A stretch of 64,000 bases of DNA, from positions 434,001 through 498,000 of the forward strand of contig CANXME010002006.1 of assembly GCA_948144175.1 (NCBI GenBank), in the 5' to 3' direction. The first letter of the stretch is position 1, and each line of letters starts with the position of its first letter. The translations under genes and the position numbers were made by a program. Source of the stretch: Closterium sp. NIES-65. Lineage: Eukaryota > Streptophyta > Zygnematophyceae > Desmidiales > Closteriaceae. Below the pieces are notes generated by a model. That model had not been told where the DNA came from. It saw nothing but the letters and a program-made list of their open reading frames with translations, and searched no databases. Below are positions 54,001 through 62,887 of the stretch, piece after piece.

Positions 54001-56901
54001 GAACGTGACGTCCTGGGAGGACAGAACACGACGAGAGGAGGGGTGGTAAAACTGCCACCCTGGGGCGTCAGTGGGGAAGCCAAGGAAGACACAGGGAGCA
54101 GCACGAGGGGACAGCTTGTCCGCAGACAAGTCGCGGACAAACGCCCGAGATCCCCAGACACGGAACACAGACGCATCGCCAACCTTCCCCGTCCACAGCA
54201 AGGCTGGGGACATCGCTGGCCGAGAGACCCGGGGGTGAAGGTTGAGCTGATGCGCCGCGTACCTCACCGCAAACGGCCACAGAAAATGGGGGGCAGCCGC
54301 ATGCATCATGGACGTACGAGCGACATCCATGACCATGCCAATGCGGCGCTCAGCAATCCCATTTTGCTGTGGTGAGTCCGGAAGCGTGAAGGTCTGGCGG
54401 ATCCCCCGTGCACGACAGTAGTCTCGCAGAAGGCGAGAAGAGAACTCTCCGCCTCTGTCAGAGTGCAGACGCAGAACAGGAAAGTCCGAGCCGAAGCTCT
54501 TCCTGAGCTGGAGACGAGCCTCGCGGATCCAGTCGATCAGCACCTCAGTGACTGCACCCTTGCTGCGCAAGGGGAGGACTGTGGTGTAACGCGAGTAGTC
54601 GTCAACCACCAACAGGAAGTAGCGCTCGTACCCCTGCCCACGGACGGGGGCTGGGCCCCACACATCCATGTGAAGCGTCTGCAGGGGAGACTCTGTCGGG
54701 GGGAAGTGGGAGGAGTGAGGAGTAGCCCGGAGGCGACCCTCGACACAGGGGACACAGGAAGGTCCTGGCCCGGAGGGGAGAGGAGGGAGAGACTGGGGAA
54801 GACCAGAGACAAGGACACGGGAAGCCATGCTCCGAAGACGGGGCAAGGAGGGGTGGCCAAGACGGTGGTGCCACAGGAGAGTCTCGTGAGACAGGAGGCG
54901 ACAAGAACAGGGGGCAGACTCAGGACCTGACCGGGACGCAGCAGCAAGTACCTGACTCGACGCAGCCACCTGACCAGACGCAGGGACAGGAGGAGACTCA
55001 ACGGTCAGGGTGTAGAGACTCGACCCCGGCCGACGTGAGAACGTGGCCAGGTGTCGGCCTGTGCGAGCCTCCGTGCAGTGGGTCACCCTCTGACGCGCAG
55101 GAGTGAACTGGTGAACACCCCCATCCTGCAGGTCCGCTCCACTCACCAAGTTCGTAGAGAACGAGGGAAGGTACAGACCCGACAGGGTGCCCGAAGGGGC
55201 AGCCGGACACGGGAGGACAGTGGAGAAGTGAGACAGGACAGGACCCCCAGAGGGGTCAGCAAGGGAGACCGCAACCGGCCTGGCGAGCGGCGAAAGGGTA
55301 GTGCGGTCTCGAAAGAAGGAGCGCGAAGCTCCGGAGTCAAGTGTGAAAGTGAGGGAGGACGAGGACGACTCAGTACCTGAGAGCGCAGTCTCACCAGTAC
55401 CTGAGAGCGCAGACGCACTGGCACCTAGAGCAGCAGCCTCACAAGCACCTAGTGCAGCAGTACCAATGCCCGGGTCGGGCTGAAAACACCGGTAACCCTC
55501 ATTCTCCTCACTATAATCCACAACATACATAGCAGTAAGGATAGCATCAAAATCAAGATCAAAGATCGCTACACCAGCCCTGAGAAGCTCATCCCAGCGA
55601 GGGATCTCACTAGCCCCAGGGAACTGCTGACGCCAAGCGTCCGTCAGGCGGCCAAAGCAGCGCTGGGTGGCGTGGGCACCCCCACACTGCTCACCCGCGC
55701 GGTCGCCGGAACGAAGAACGTAGGTGCAGGGACCAGTACCCCCACCCCTCTGACGCCCAGCGTACCACTCACGAAGCTGCTGAGGCGAAGGGATGTCCCG
55801 CGAGCGCTGCTGCTGCTGCCGGTGCGAGCGCTGGCCACCACCACCGCCGCTACGCTGCTGGGTACCACCCCGACCAGCTCCACCTCCTCCACCACTACTG
55901 CCTCCTCCGCTGCCGCCTCCACTGCCTCCACCTCCGCCGCCTCCACCTCCGCCGCTGCCTCCACCACCACCGCTGGCACCACCACCACCGTCTCCGCCGC
56001 CGCTGCCGCCACCACCACCACCACCCCCGCCACTAGCCCCGCCGCCACCCCCACTCCCTCCGCCGCCACCGCCGCCACCGCCACCGCCCCCTCCAGCTCC
56101 ACCCGCGCCCTTGCCCCCCTTGCCCTTGCTGGAGCGACGTCTCCCACTAGGGGCAGACGCCGCGCCGACCGACTCAAGACCAAGCAGGTCGGCAGCAGCA
56201 GCAGAGGCAACAGAGGGCAGCAAGGGGGAAGGAGAGCACCCCTCAAAGATGGGGGTGCGAGGGTCACCACGAGAAGCACCTACAGCGACTATGCTCTTCT
56301 CCGCTGCAAGGAGGGCCTTCTCGAGGAGGTCGACGGTGAGAGTGGTGGGACAGACTGCGAGAAAGTGGTCCCTGACGACGCGAAGGGAGTCAGGGAGGCG
56401 TGCGACTACGTAGTAGAGAGCGATGTACATGGGGGGGGGGTTCTTAGCGCAGAACTCAGCAGGAAGGGCGGCGCGGTAGCGAGTGTCACTAGTGCGGAGG
56501 TGCGTAATGAGGTCAGCGACAGTGGGAAAGGCAGAGAGGTCAGGAAAGAGGTAGGGAAGCATGAGACGGCTCAGTGCAGCAGTGGCAGGGGAGGAGTAGC
56601 GCGCAACTACAGCGTCGTACAAGGTCTGAGCACTCTTGTACTGACTAAAGTGCGCACGCTCAGGGGTAGGGAGGTGGCGACGCACAGCAAGACGTGCAGC
56701 AGCATCGCGGGTGGCCCACTTAGAGCGGACAGCGGGATCAGCATCAGCAGCAGGGGCAGGAGAGGCGCCAGAGGTGAGGTCAAAGAGAGAAAGGTCGTCA
56801 GCCCTGTCGCACTGTAAGAACAGCTGCAGGTCGTCTAACCAGACCTCAAAATCAATGGCGCGACCCTCAGCGTCAAAAGCTAGGACACTAGGGGTAGCCA
56901 T
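51055..56901 (-). CDS. Copia-H Gag-Pol polyprotein (1948 aa, intact)
   Basis: An unbroken frame from ATG 56901 to the stop at 51055. Residues 1-250 form a UBN2-like Gag core, about 257-358 are a Gly/Ser-rich disordered stretch, and SPQQLREWYA is near 371-380. The zinc motif CX13CX3HX4C is at 391-414. Protease DSGASRSFF starts at 521. In integrase, HHRLGH (about 677), CVPC (716), LHMDVWG (Asp 744), LHSDRGGEF (Asp 813) and NGIAERR (Glu 849) give the DDE triad. An Ala/Glu/Pro/Gly repeat linker with PQELREWFARRWRR leads to RT with YVDDLVFATAD, then RNase H (TGHADASWADD, SSCEAEIYAGAM, VDNKAML) ending in ADVFTKAL. The order is that of Ty1/copia. A single frame for Gag and Pol means Gag excess must come from processing or splicing. 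Confidence 0.96.
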   Translation of the reverse strand: MATPSVLAFDAEGRAIDFEVWLDDLQLFLQCDRADDLSLFDLTSGASPAPAADADPAVRSKWATRDAAARLAVRRHLPTPERAHFSQYKSAQTLYDAVVARYSSPATAALSRLMLPYLFPDLSAFPTVADLITHLRTSDTRYRAALPAEFCAKNPPPMYIALYYVVARLPDSLRVVRDHFLAVCPTTLTVDLLEKALLAAEKSIVAVGASRGDPRTPIFEGCSPSPLLPSVASAAAADLLGLESVGAASAPSGRRRSSKGKGGKGAGGAGGGGGGGGGGGGGSGGGGGASGGGGGGGGGSGGGDGGGGASGGGGGSGGGGGGGGGGSGGGSGGGSSGGGGGAGRGGTQQRSGGGGGQRSHRQQQQRSRDIPSPQQLREWYAGRQRGGGTGPCTYVLRSGDRAGEQCGGAHATQRCFGRLTDAWRQQFPGASEIPRWDELLRAGVAIFDLDFDAILTAMYVVDYSEENEGYRCFQPDPGIGTAALGACEAAALGASASALSGTGETALSGTESSSSSLTFTLDSGASRSFFRDRTTLSPLARPVAVSLADPSGGPVLSHFSTVLPCPAAPSGTLSGLYLPSFSTNLVSGADLQDGGVHQFTPARQRVTHCTEARTGRHLATFSRRPGSSLYTLTVESPPVPASGQVAASSQVLAAASRSGPESAPCSCRLLSHETLLWHHRLGHPSLPRLRSMASRVLVSGLPQSLPPLPSGPGPSCVPCVEGRLRATPHSSHFPPTESPLQTLHMDVWGPAPVRGQGYERYFLLVVDDYSRYTTVLPLRSKGAVTEVLIDWIREARLQLRKSFGSDFPVLRLHSDRGGEFSSRLLRDYCRARGIRQTFTLPDSPQQNGIAERRIGMVMDVARTSMMHAAAPHFLWPFAVRYAAHQLNLHPRVSRPAMSPALLWTGKVGDASVFRVWGSRAFVRDLSADKLSPRAAPCVFLGFPTDAPGWQFYHPSSRRVLSSQDVTFDESVPFYRLFPYRTPSLPPPPDFLVPVPPPVDPLPPQVPAPSGVSQVDAVDPVEVTGDSGAAAGAEPGGADSGGAVRGGAEPEGATAEGAEPGGAEPGGAVPGGAGSGGAGSGAAEPGGAASGAAEPGVSPAAASRREPLSPQELREWFARRWRRAAESGGAAGAGAGASSTVEGAGAAVPGAAGPAGPPGAGAAEGVRAEPAAVGPAAGGVGGAGAVAEGAGAVPAESGAAARPRPYFVPLLQQVLGLSPPVEGPPPVQSQPLLEPSSPLPAPSPYTGPTGGLAERREPASRPASPVRAARASGRSSRQRPPPVPGTHRMSLRPSTAPLRAPLPSPPESSLPALADPESDSLRAASPTVTRLLATVVTDPSFESTAASALVAELVDFAARCRLDYAASLVAESASVCPPSVGGECALGTDVLEDRQEELQCLAAASPHLASVLLAPEGDPDALDIPTPRSYAEAVEGPYSSQWQAAMDAEMASWKSTGTYVDAVPPPGANIVSGMWIFRVKRPPGSPPVFKARYVARGFSQRQGVDYFQTFSPTPKMTTLRVLLHIAAQRDYELHSLDFSTAFLQGSLHEEIWLRRPPGFTGTFPPGTQWSLRRPVYGLRQAPREWHDTLRTTLAALGFAPSTADPSLFLRTDTSLPPFYILVYVDDLVFATADTAGLAYVKSELLKRHTCTDLGELRSYLGLQITRDRARRTITLTQSHMVQQVLQRFGFTYSSPQATPLPTRHSLSALPSDESVESSGPYAELVGCLMYLMTCTRPDLAYPLSILARYVAPGRHRPEHMAAAKRVLRYLCSTSGMGLVLGGRSPVVLTGHADASWADDQATQRSSQGYTFSLGSGSVSWRSTRSSSVLGSSCEAEIYAGAMAAQELRWLTYLLTDLGEPPRSPPVLYVDNKAMLALCREQRLEHRTKHIALRYFLARELQQRGQLRLAYVASEANTADVFTKALAPCDHQRFCTQLGLVPVLPHLLSS

Positions 56902-56999
56902 GGTGACGACAGCGACGCAGTGCAAGCAGTAGGGAAAGAGCTCGCAGTGTCAGTGGGACAGTGCTCACCAGGCAGGGCAGGTCGTGCAGTCAGCAGAAA

Positions 57000-57790
57000 G
57001 GCGGCTCAGCGACCGGGCGGCTCGGGTGCACAGCTGCTCGGCTCCCGGGCGGCTCGGCGGCTGGGCGGCTCGGGCGCAGGGCGGCTCGGCTCCCGGGCGG
57101 CTCGGCGGCTGGGCAGCTAGGGTGCAGGGCGGCTCGGCTCCCGGGCGGCTCGGCGGCTGGGCGGCTCGGGTGCAGGGCGGCTCGGCTCCCGGGCGGCTCG
57201 GCGGCAGGGCGGCTCGGGTCCCTGGCGGCTCGGCTGTTGGGGCGGCTCGGCCGGGAGATGCAGCGTCGGGCCGGCAGGTGCAGCGTCGGGCCGGCAGGTG
57301 CAGCGGCGGGCCGGCAGGTGCAAGTGGCGGGCCGTAAGAGGCGGCGGGCCGATGGGTGCAGCGGCGGGCCGGTAGGTGCAGCGGCGAGCCGGCAGGAGCA
57401 GCGGCGGGCCGGCAGGGTGCAGCGGCGGGCCGGCAGGAGCAGCGACGGGCCGGCAGGGTGCAGCGGCGGGCCGTAGAGTGCAGCGGCGGGGCCGTCGGCA
57501 GTAGAGGCGGAGCCGCGTCAGAGGAGGCGGCTTGGCCGCGTCAGGGGAGGCGGCGGGGCCGCGTCAAGGGAGGCGGCGGGGCCGCGTCAAGGGAGGCGGC
57601 AGGGCCGCGTCAGGGGAGGCGGCGGGGCCGCGTCAGGGGAAGCGGCGAGGCCGCGTCAAGGGAGGCGGCGGGGCCGCGTCAAGGGAGGCGGCGGGGCCGC
57701 GTTAAAGGAGGCGGCGGGGCCACGTCAGGGGAGGCGGCAAAGCCGCGTCAGAGGAGGCGGCGGGGCCGCGAGTGAAAAGGCGACCCGAGG
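57000..57790 (-). repeat. Copia-H leader minisatellites (three types)
   Basis: Three successive arrays: units of about 57 bp with GGCTCGGCTCCCGGGCGG (57010-57240), GCGGCGGGCCGGCAGGTGCA units (57250-57480) and GGAGGCGGCGGGGCCGCGTC units of about 25 bp (57515-57770). The arrays lie between primer site and gag. Confidence 0.88.
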
Positions 57791-57861
57791 GGTCGCTAAA
57801 AAAAGGGCGCGCCTCGGGGCGCGCGTCGGTGGGCCCAGACAACGGTCCTAAGGTAGGACCC

Positions 57862-58010
57862 GCTCTGATACCATGTGAAAGTAGGAAAACAGGAATGAGT
57901 GAACTATGAATGAAAGCAGTACAAATATGAAACCCTAACTGGGTTGTACCCCCTATGGGATACCCCACTACAGCCTACACAGCAGTATAAGCTATAGATA
58001 TGTTCTGACA
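57862..58010 (-). repeat. Copia-H primer-binding site (57862-57873) and 5' LTR (57874-58010)
   Basis: The 137-bp LTR is followed by a perfect initiator tRNA-Met site, TGGTATCAGAGC, the only exact one among the elements in this window. Confidence 0.95.
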
Positions 58011-60833
58011 GTCCATTGCTGCTGGCCACTGGTGGTTGGGTAGCCGCATGCCACGTAACAGTTTGCGCATGCTGTTCTGCAGGGTCCTGTTCATTCTTTC
58101 TGCAACACCTTGCTGCTGATGTGTGTAGGGAAGGGAGAGGAGTTGCTTGATCCCCCTTTCCGCCAGGAACTGCTTGAAGCGCTGAGAGGTGTATTCGCCA
58201 CCTCCGTCTGACTGGAAGCTTTTCAGTTGCGTTCCAGACTCTCTCTCTGCTATCGGTAGCCAGGCGGCAAATGCTGCGAGCGCCATGTCACGGCTGGGTA
58301 GGTTACGATGCCAGACGTATCGAGTGGCGGCGTCGATGAAGGTGATGGTGTAGTTGTAGTTGACTTGTCCTGGTTCGCGATTGTAGAGGATGTCGCTGTA
58401 AACCTTTTCAAGTGGTGCGTACGCTGGTGCGCTCGGGTTGTGGTGTGGAGCGAATGGTCGATGAGGTAAGTCAGCTTCGGGGCATGTAAGGCAAGTCCCT
58501 CGTGCCTTTTGGAGTTCTCTGCCGTCGGGTAGAAGTAGAGAGTCTTTGTCAAGAACTCCTTCTCTTATCGTGTTATTTAAAACCGTGTTGCTTGGATGTC
58601 CTGTGCGTGCGTGCCAGATCTCTTCAGAGGCGCGGTGTCCGGGTGAACATTGGTATGCGTCGGAGTTGGAGTAAAAACTGGCGACGAAGTTGGCGCTTCG
58701 GTGGACTTCGCGTTGAGTCGGATTTAGCTGTTGTGCGGGTGTTGGTGGTGCTTCGTCGACTGTGACTGGTGTCGTTGTTCCTGCTGCTGCTGATGTTGTC
58801 GCTGCTCCTGATGTTGTTGCTGCTGCTGCCGATGTTGTTGCTGCTGCCGATGTTGTTTCTGCTGCTGCCGTTTGTCGAATGGTTGCTAATGCCCGTGTTC
58901 GTTCTGCTTCAGGAATGATGTGGGAGTACCAGAAGCCTCCCGGGCTGAAGTCGGGGTCGAGGTCCGGAGGGTGTGTCCAATCAGCAAAGTTCACAATGGC
59001 GTCGCTGTCTGCAGTGCCGAGGTCGGGGACGAAGTCGAGGACGAAGACGTTGTTCTTCAGTACTGCCTTCCCGATGTAGAGGCCGCCTCTCCCGTGGTAA
59101 AGCTTGAACTCCTGGGTTGTGCTGTCGGCTTCCAGATGAATTCCTTTCGCCATTAACTGGCTCACACTCAGTAAGTTATAGCCGAGTCCTTCAGCGATGA
59201 GTACCTTAGACATGTTCAGTATGACGTTTGTTTCTCTTGACTGAAGCTGTACCACTCCTTGTCGTCGTGTGCGCAGGTTTTGATTGTTGGCGACCGTGAT
59301 GACAACTTCTCGTTGGAGTCGGTGTTCGCGTTGTACGAAGCGTCCGGACGAGCACATGTGTTGCCCGCAGCAACTGTCCAAGAACCAGGTGTCTTGGCCG
59401 GACGGTTCACTTTGAGCGATGGCGGCGTAAGTTGGATTTGGGTGGAGTGATTCGCGACGAGGCGTCCTGTTGTCGAGCTCCTCTTCCGGTGAGTAATGGG
59501 GTGGTGACTCTGTTATGCAAGAGTCGTTTATCTTGACCATGCAGTTGACTATATTTCTTGCTCCTTGTGCAGGTTGTCCAGTTGAGGTCGTTGAAGCTTG
59601 AATCGTGGTTGTCGAGCTTGCTTGTGTCGAAGCAACTTGGGTGGTTGAAGGCCGCAGTTGTCGCTGTGGTGTTGTCTGACGGGACGGGCAATGCGTGCGT
59701 GGGTGTCCTGATGTCTTGCAGATGTGGCAAAACGGTGGTACTGGCTTCGACTGGTGCTGTCGGTTGTTGTAGTTGTTGTGTCGTCGCTGAGTATAGAAGG
59801 CGAGCTCCGGTGCTAATGCCCTTTTCTTGTGTCTTTCTTCTTGCAGGTCCATATCTTGCTGCTCGGCGTGGATTTCGGCGCAGAGTGCCGCTTCGGAGAT
59901 CCTCCCGTGTGCTCGAAGAATTGCTTTGGTGGCGCGCCACTGAGGACCGAGGCCACCGATGACGATTGTTACGAAGGCGTCTTCAGAGATTGTCCCTCCG
60001 CATCGAAGAAGCTTGTCGCGCAATTCGCGACATCGGCTGATATACGCCAACCCCTTTTCTCCTGGTTTCATTTCAACTGTTGTCAACTGCGCCATTAACC
60101 TGCTCTGGTTTACACTGTCTTTTGCCTGGTACAGGTTCTTCAGATGGCCGTAAGCGAGTTCCGCCGAGTTGCCGAAGTTCCGGTAAGAGCGAATGTTCTG
60201 CTGCTGGGTTGGTGTGATGTTTCTTAGTAGAATAGTATACGCCATCATGGATTGATACGTGTACTGCTGCTTCTCATACTGTGTCCCGTTTGCTGGATAC
60301 TGCAGGGATCCGTCGAAGAAGCCAAGTATCTGAGCGCCCTCCATCATCAACTCGAATTCAAAGGACCAGGTAAAGAAGTCCTTTCCGTCGAAGGGTCTTG
60401 ATGTCTGTAGTTTCAGAACATGCGCGAACTCCGACTGAACTTGTAAAGCATCCATTGGTTTATCCTGCACAGGTGGAGGTTGAGGCAGGAAGCTAATCGA
60501 TCCGCGTTCGTACGGGGCGAAGGTGGGTTGCTGCTGTTGATTCCCTCGCGCGTATGACGACTCGTCAAGGCTCATGGGTGCCGCTCCGTTGTTGCTGTTG
60601 TGTGTCTGTGCAGGTCCCGACTGTTGGTGTTGCTCGTAGAAGGACATGAAGGAGAAGAATTTCTCCATCATGCTCTGGTCGAAGTCAGAAGGGTGGTTCG
60701 TGGGCGTCTCAGTTGATGTTCCCCTTGGTCTTGCTGTCGTGCCTTCCTCTGTCTGCAGGCCAGAGGCTGGTGGTGGAGTGGGAGTAGTGCCCAAGGAGCC
60801 ATTAGGAGAGCTCCTTTCCTTGTTTGTTGCCAT
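58011..60833 (-). pseudogene. Copia-G gag-pol, N-terminal part (Gag, protease, most of integrase)
   Basis: The probable start is ATG 60833 (MATNKERSSPNGS), 48 bases from the primer site. The frame is open upstream, but only through the LTR. A Gln-rich N-terminus precedes a UBN2-type Gag domain (about 60400-59800) and a canonical knuckle CHICKTSGHPRTHC. Protease reads FLDSCCGQHM, where the usual DSG is DSC. Integrase has HARTGH, CLTC, VYSDILYN, SFQSDGGGEY and GVAERMNRTL. The frame ends at the Copia-H insertion and continues at 50708. Overall length and order are those of a standard autonomous copia element. Confidence 0.9.
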
Positions 60834-60881
60834 GTCTTTGAAAATGATTTTGAAAGGGAAGTTTAGAGTTTTCCCCTGTCT

Positions 60882-61331
60882 GCTCTCATACCATGTTGGG
60901 CTGAAAAGGCCCTTAGGATCTTTCAGAGGATGACTCTTGGGGTGAAACTTGTAATAGCGGAAGCGTTTTAATGAAGATTGTGAACCGACCTTGCACTGGT
61001 GTGTGAGAGCAAAGTGGATTGAATTAAACAAGCAAATACAAGGTTTTTATATAAGAGTACAAGGAATACGAATAGATAGATAACTGTATTGCTGTTGCGG
61101 TTCAATACAGTGCGACTCGGGCAACTGCTCTGTAACGAGTCAGTTGTGTGTCCTTAACCGTCGCGCTGTAATTGTCGAGTCAAAGGTCGCTGACCTTTGA
61201 CTTTCCCGTAACCTCCAGGCGGTTACCCTAACCTCCGAGGTTGACTCGATGCTTCGATTGGGACTACTTCGCTTGGTGCCTTTGGATTTTTGACACGACA
61301 GAAGCGCACTTAAGACTTATTGTTTCCAACA
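60882..61331 (-). repeat. Copia-G primer-binding site (60882-60893) and 5' LTR (60894-61331)
   Basis: The 438-bp LTR is followed by TGGTATGAGAGC, the tRNA-iMet site with one change. Confidence 0.94.
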
Positions 61332-61336
61332 TTCGG

Positions 61337-62154
61337 CAGTAGCCTTTGCCCACCGCATGACAGGCGAAACCTCCCCTACCGCCGGCCCACTCACCCTGCA
61401 AGTGCGGGAGTTCGCCAAGAGACATGGTCCCTGCCCTACAAGAACCAAAGAGCCCATATCTCTCCATCAAGTGCACGACATGGCTCGTCCCTTCCTCGAA
61501 TCATCAATTCCTGCGGAATACCAGAAAGGATTGATTCCTCTTCTCATGTTTTCGGCATTCTTGCGCTACTCCGACCTCGTCTCGCTCCAATGGAATGACG
61601 TACAGTTCGAAGAGAAGGCAATGTGGCTGCTCATTCCGCACTCAAAGACGGACCAGGAGGGGAGGGGAGTCTGGATCCCCGTGGCGGCAATTCCAGGCCC
61701 ATACTGCCCGGTGAGGTGCACGCGCGCATTCATACACATCGCAGGCCTCACAAAGGTGCCCCATGGACCGCTGATAAGGGTTTTCCCAAAGAACTCACAA
61801 GCCACACCGAACGACAAATCGCCATCCTACATTACGATCAGAAACTGGTGCCTCGCAGCCGGCAGGCAAGCTGGACTGGATGTCGTGCACATTGGAACCC
61901 ACTCATTCCGTAAAGGCGCAGCCACTGCAGCGGCGAGCCTCGGAGTTCCTGACCGGCTCTTCAAACGCATGGGCCGATGGCGCAGCGACAGCGCGAAGGA
62001 GATGTACGTTACAATCGCGCAGGATCAGCTCATCTCCCTCTCAACGCAATTGCAGGATCCTTCGACGGCTCCCTCGCCCGCTACGCATCAGCTATCCATC
62101 GAACGCCACCGGCAGCCCCGACTGCACTTGCCTCAGAAGACCCATATGAAATGA
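61337..62154 (+). pseudogene. PAT element tyrosine recombinase, catalytic part
   Basis: The catalytic domain follows in frame from the part at 47762-47983. Motifs are FLRYSDLVSL (catalytic Arg at 61564-61566), PHSKTDQEG (hairpin Lys), GTHSFRKGAAT (His 61900-61902, Arg 61909-61911), GRWRS and MYV (nucleophile Tyr 62005-62007). All expected residues of the R-K-H-R-(H/W)-Y set are visible, so this part looks competent. The gene is inactive only because Copia-G divides it. The stop TGA at 62152-62154 lies inside repeat B1, so the coding end overlaps the terminal structure. Confidence 0.9.
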
Positions 62155-62197
62155 TAACGCTGCCTTTGCCAGTCAGCCTAAGTACACTTTCACAATA
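62140..62197 (+). repeat. PAT element repeat B1
   Basis: 58 bp, ACCCATATGA...CACAATA, repeated as B2 with one base change. It directly abuts A2. Confidence 0.9.
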
Positions 62198-62217
62198 TGA
62201 TAATTTTTGAAAGTGTA
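62183..62217. promoter_or_regulatory. Candidate recombinase site at the B1-A2 junction
   Basis: TACACTTTCA (62183-62192) and TGAAAGTGTA (62208-62217) are perfect inverted arms around a 15-base spacer holding the B1-A2 boundary. A third arm, ACACTTTC, lies at 62228-62235. Paired arms around a crossover point are the usual form of tyrosine-recombinase sites. Confidence 0.6.
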
Positions 62218-62383
62218 ATGAAATGTAACACTTTCTAAAATTTTGTATTTGAAAAGGGGTACGTGGCCAACACAGCAAAGGTAGCGCCGAAGCGCTACTC
62301 ACCCTCTTTTGCCTACAAAAGAGGGACGTGGGGACATTCGTCCCCACCCACGTTTTCATTTTCAAAATTGTAGTTCTAATTTC
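62197..62383 (+). repeat. PAT element repeat A2
   Basis: 187 bp matching A1 with one missing base (TATTTGAAAA against TATTGTGAAAA). Confidence 0.92.
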
Positions 62384-62449
62384 CCACCCGCCCACCCATT
62401 TGTGTATGCTGTTATGTAGACATATATAAGACGAGAACGATGTACTACA

Positions 62450-62507
62450 ACCCATATGAGATGATAACGCTGCCTTTGCCAGTCAGCCTAAGTACACTTT
62501 CACAATA
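62450..62507 (+). repeat. PAT element repeat B2 (right end)
   Basis: 58 bp matching B1. Host DNA resumes with GCTGGACTAATTG. Bases 62384-62449 between A2 and B2 are unique. Confidence 0.9.
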
Positions 62508-62887
62508 GCTGGACTAATTGCATTCCTGACTGTGAAACATGTAGCCTCTACGGCCTATGGCATGAACTCATGCAACAAAGCTGAATCCATGGTTAAATCT
62601 GCAAGTCACTTCGCAGCTACAGTAACTGTCAATTGCACATACACACATACCACGTATCTACCACAACTCAACCAGTTGCACTTCCATTCTGTGCCTAAGA
62701 TGTAGTCATGTAAGCTGTAACCAACTTCCCCCTTTCATTTCTACCACTCAGCTTTGTCCTGAAACCACCAGCAGCACCACCAGAAAAGCTGATGGCACTT
62801 TCCCGCTCTCCCTTATCTTCCGTTTCATCCACTCCAGTTGCTCCTCCCTCATACAGCTCCAGCAATATCTATCAACCAAGCCATCAC
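62508..62887. other. Host DNA, 3' flank of the ZZ zinc-finger gene
   Basis: AT-richer DNA without open frames of note. It lies downstream of the stop at 62888 and probably includes the 3' untranslated region. Confidence 0.5.

Larger units (their letters stand above)
50704..58015 (-). mobile_element. Copia-H retrotransposon (50709-58010), intact, TSD GTCCA
   Basis: A minus-strand copia element of 7302 bp with 137-bp LTRs differing at one visible base. GTCCA is duplicated at 50704-50708 and 58011-58015. It is inserted in the integrase coding region of Copia-G. LTRs, primer site, gag-pol and polypurine tract are all complete, which makes it the best candidate here for a recently active autonomous element. 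Confidence 0.96.
47979..61336 (-). mobile_element. Copia-G retrotransposon (47984-61331) carrying nested Copia-H
   Basis: A minus-strand copia element of a separate family with 438-bp LTRs that differ at two bases I can see. It is flanked by TTTGG (47979-47983) and TTCGG (61332-61336), a duplication with one change. It is about 6.0 kb without Copia-H. It interrupts the recombinase gene of the PAT element. Confidence 0.93.

Noticed and set aside
55672-56817. 381-codon Thr/Ala-rich plus-strand frame and the Pro-rich frame at 55793-56413
   Set aside because: Antisense of the Gly-rich Gag region of Copia-H.
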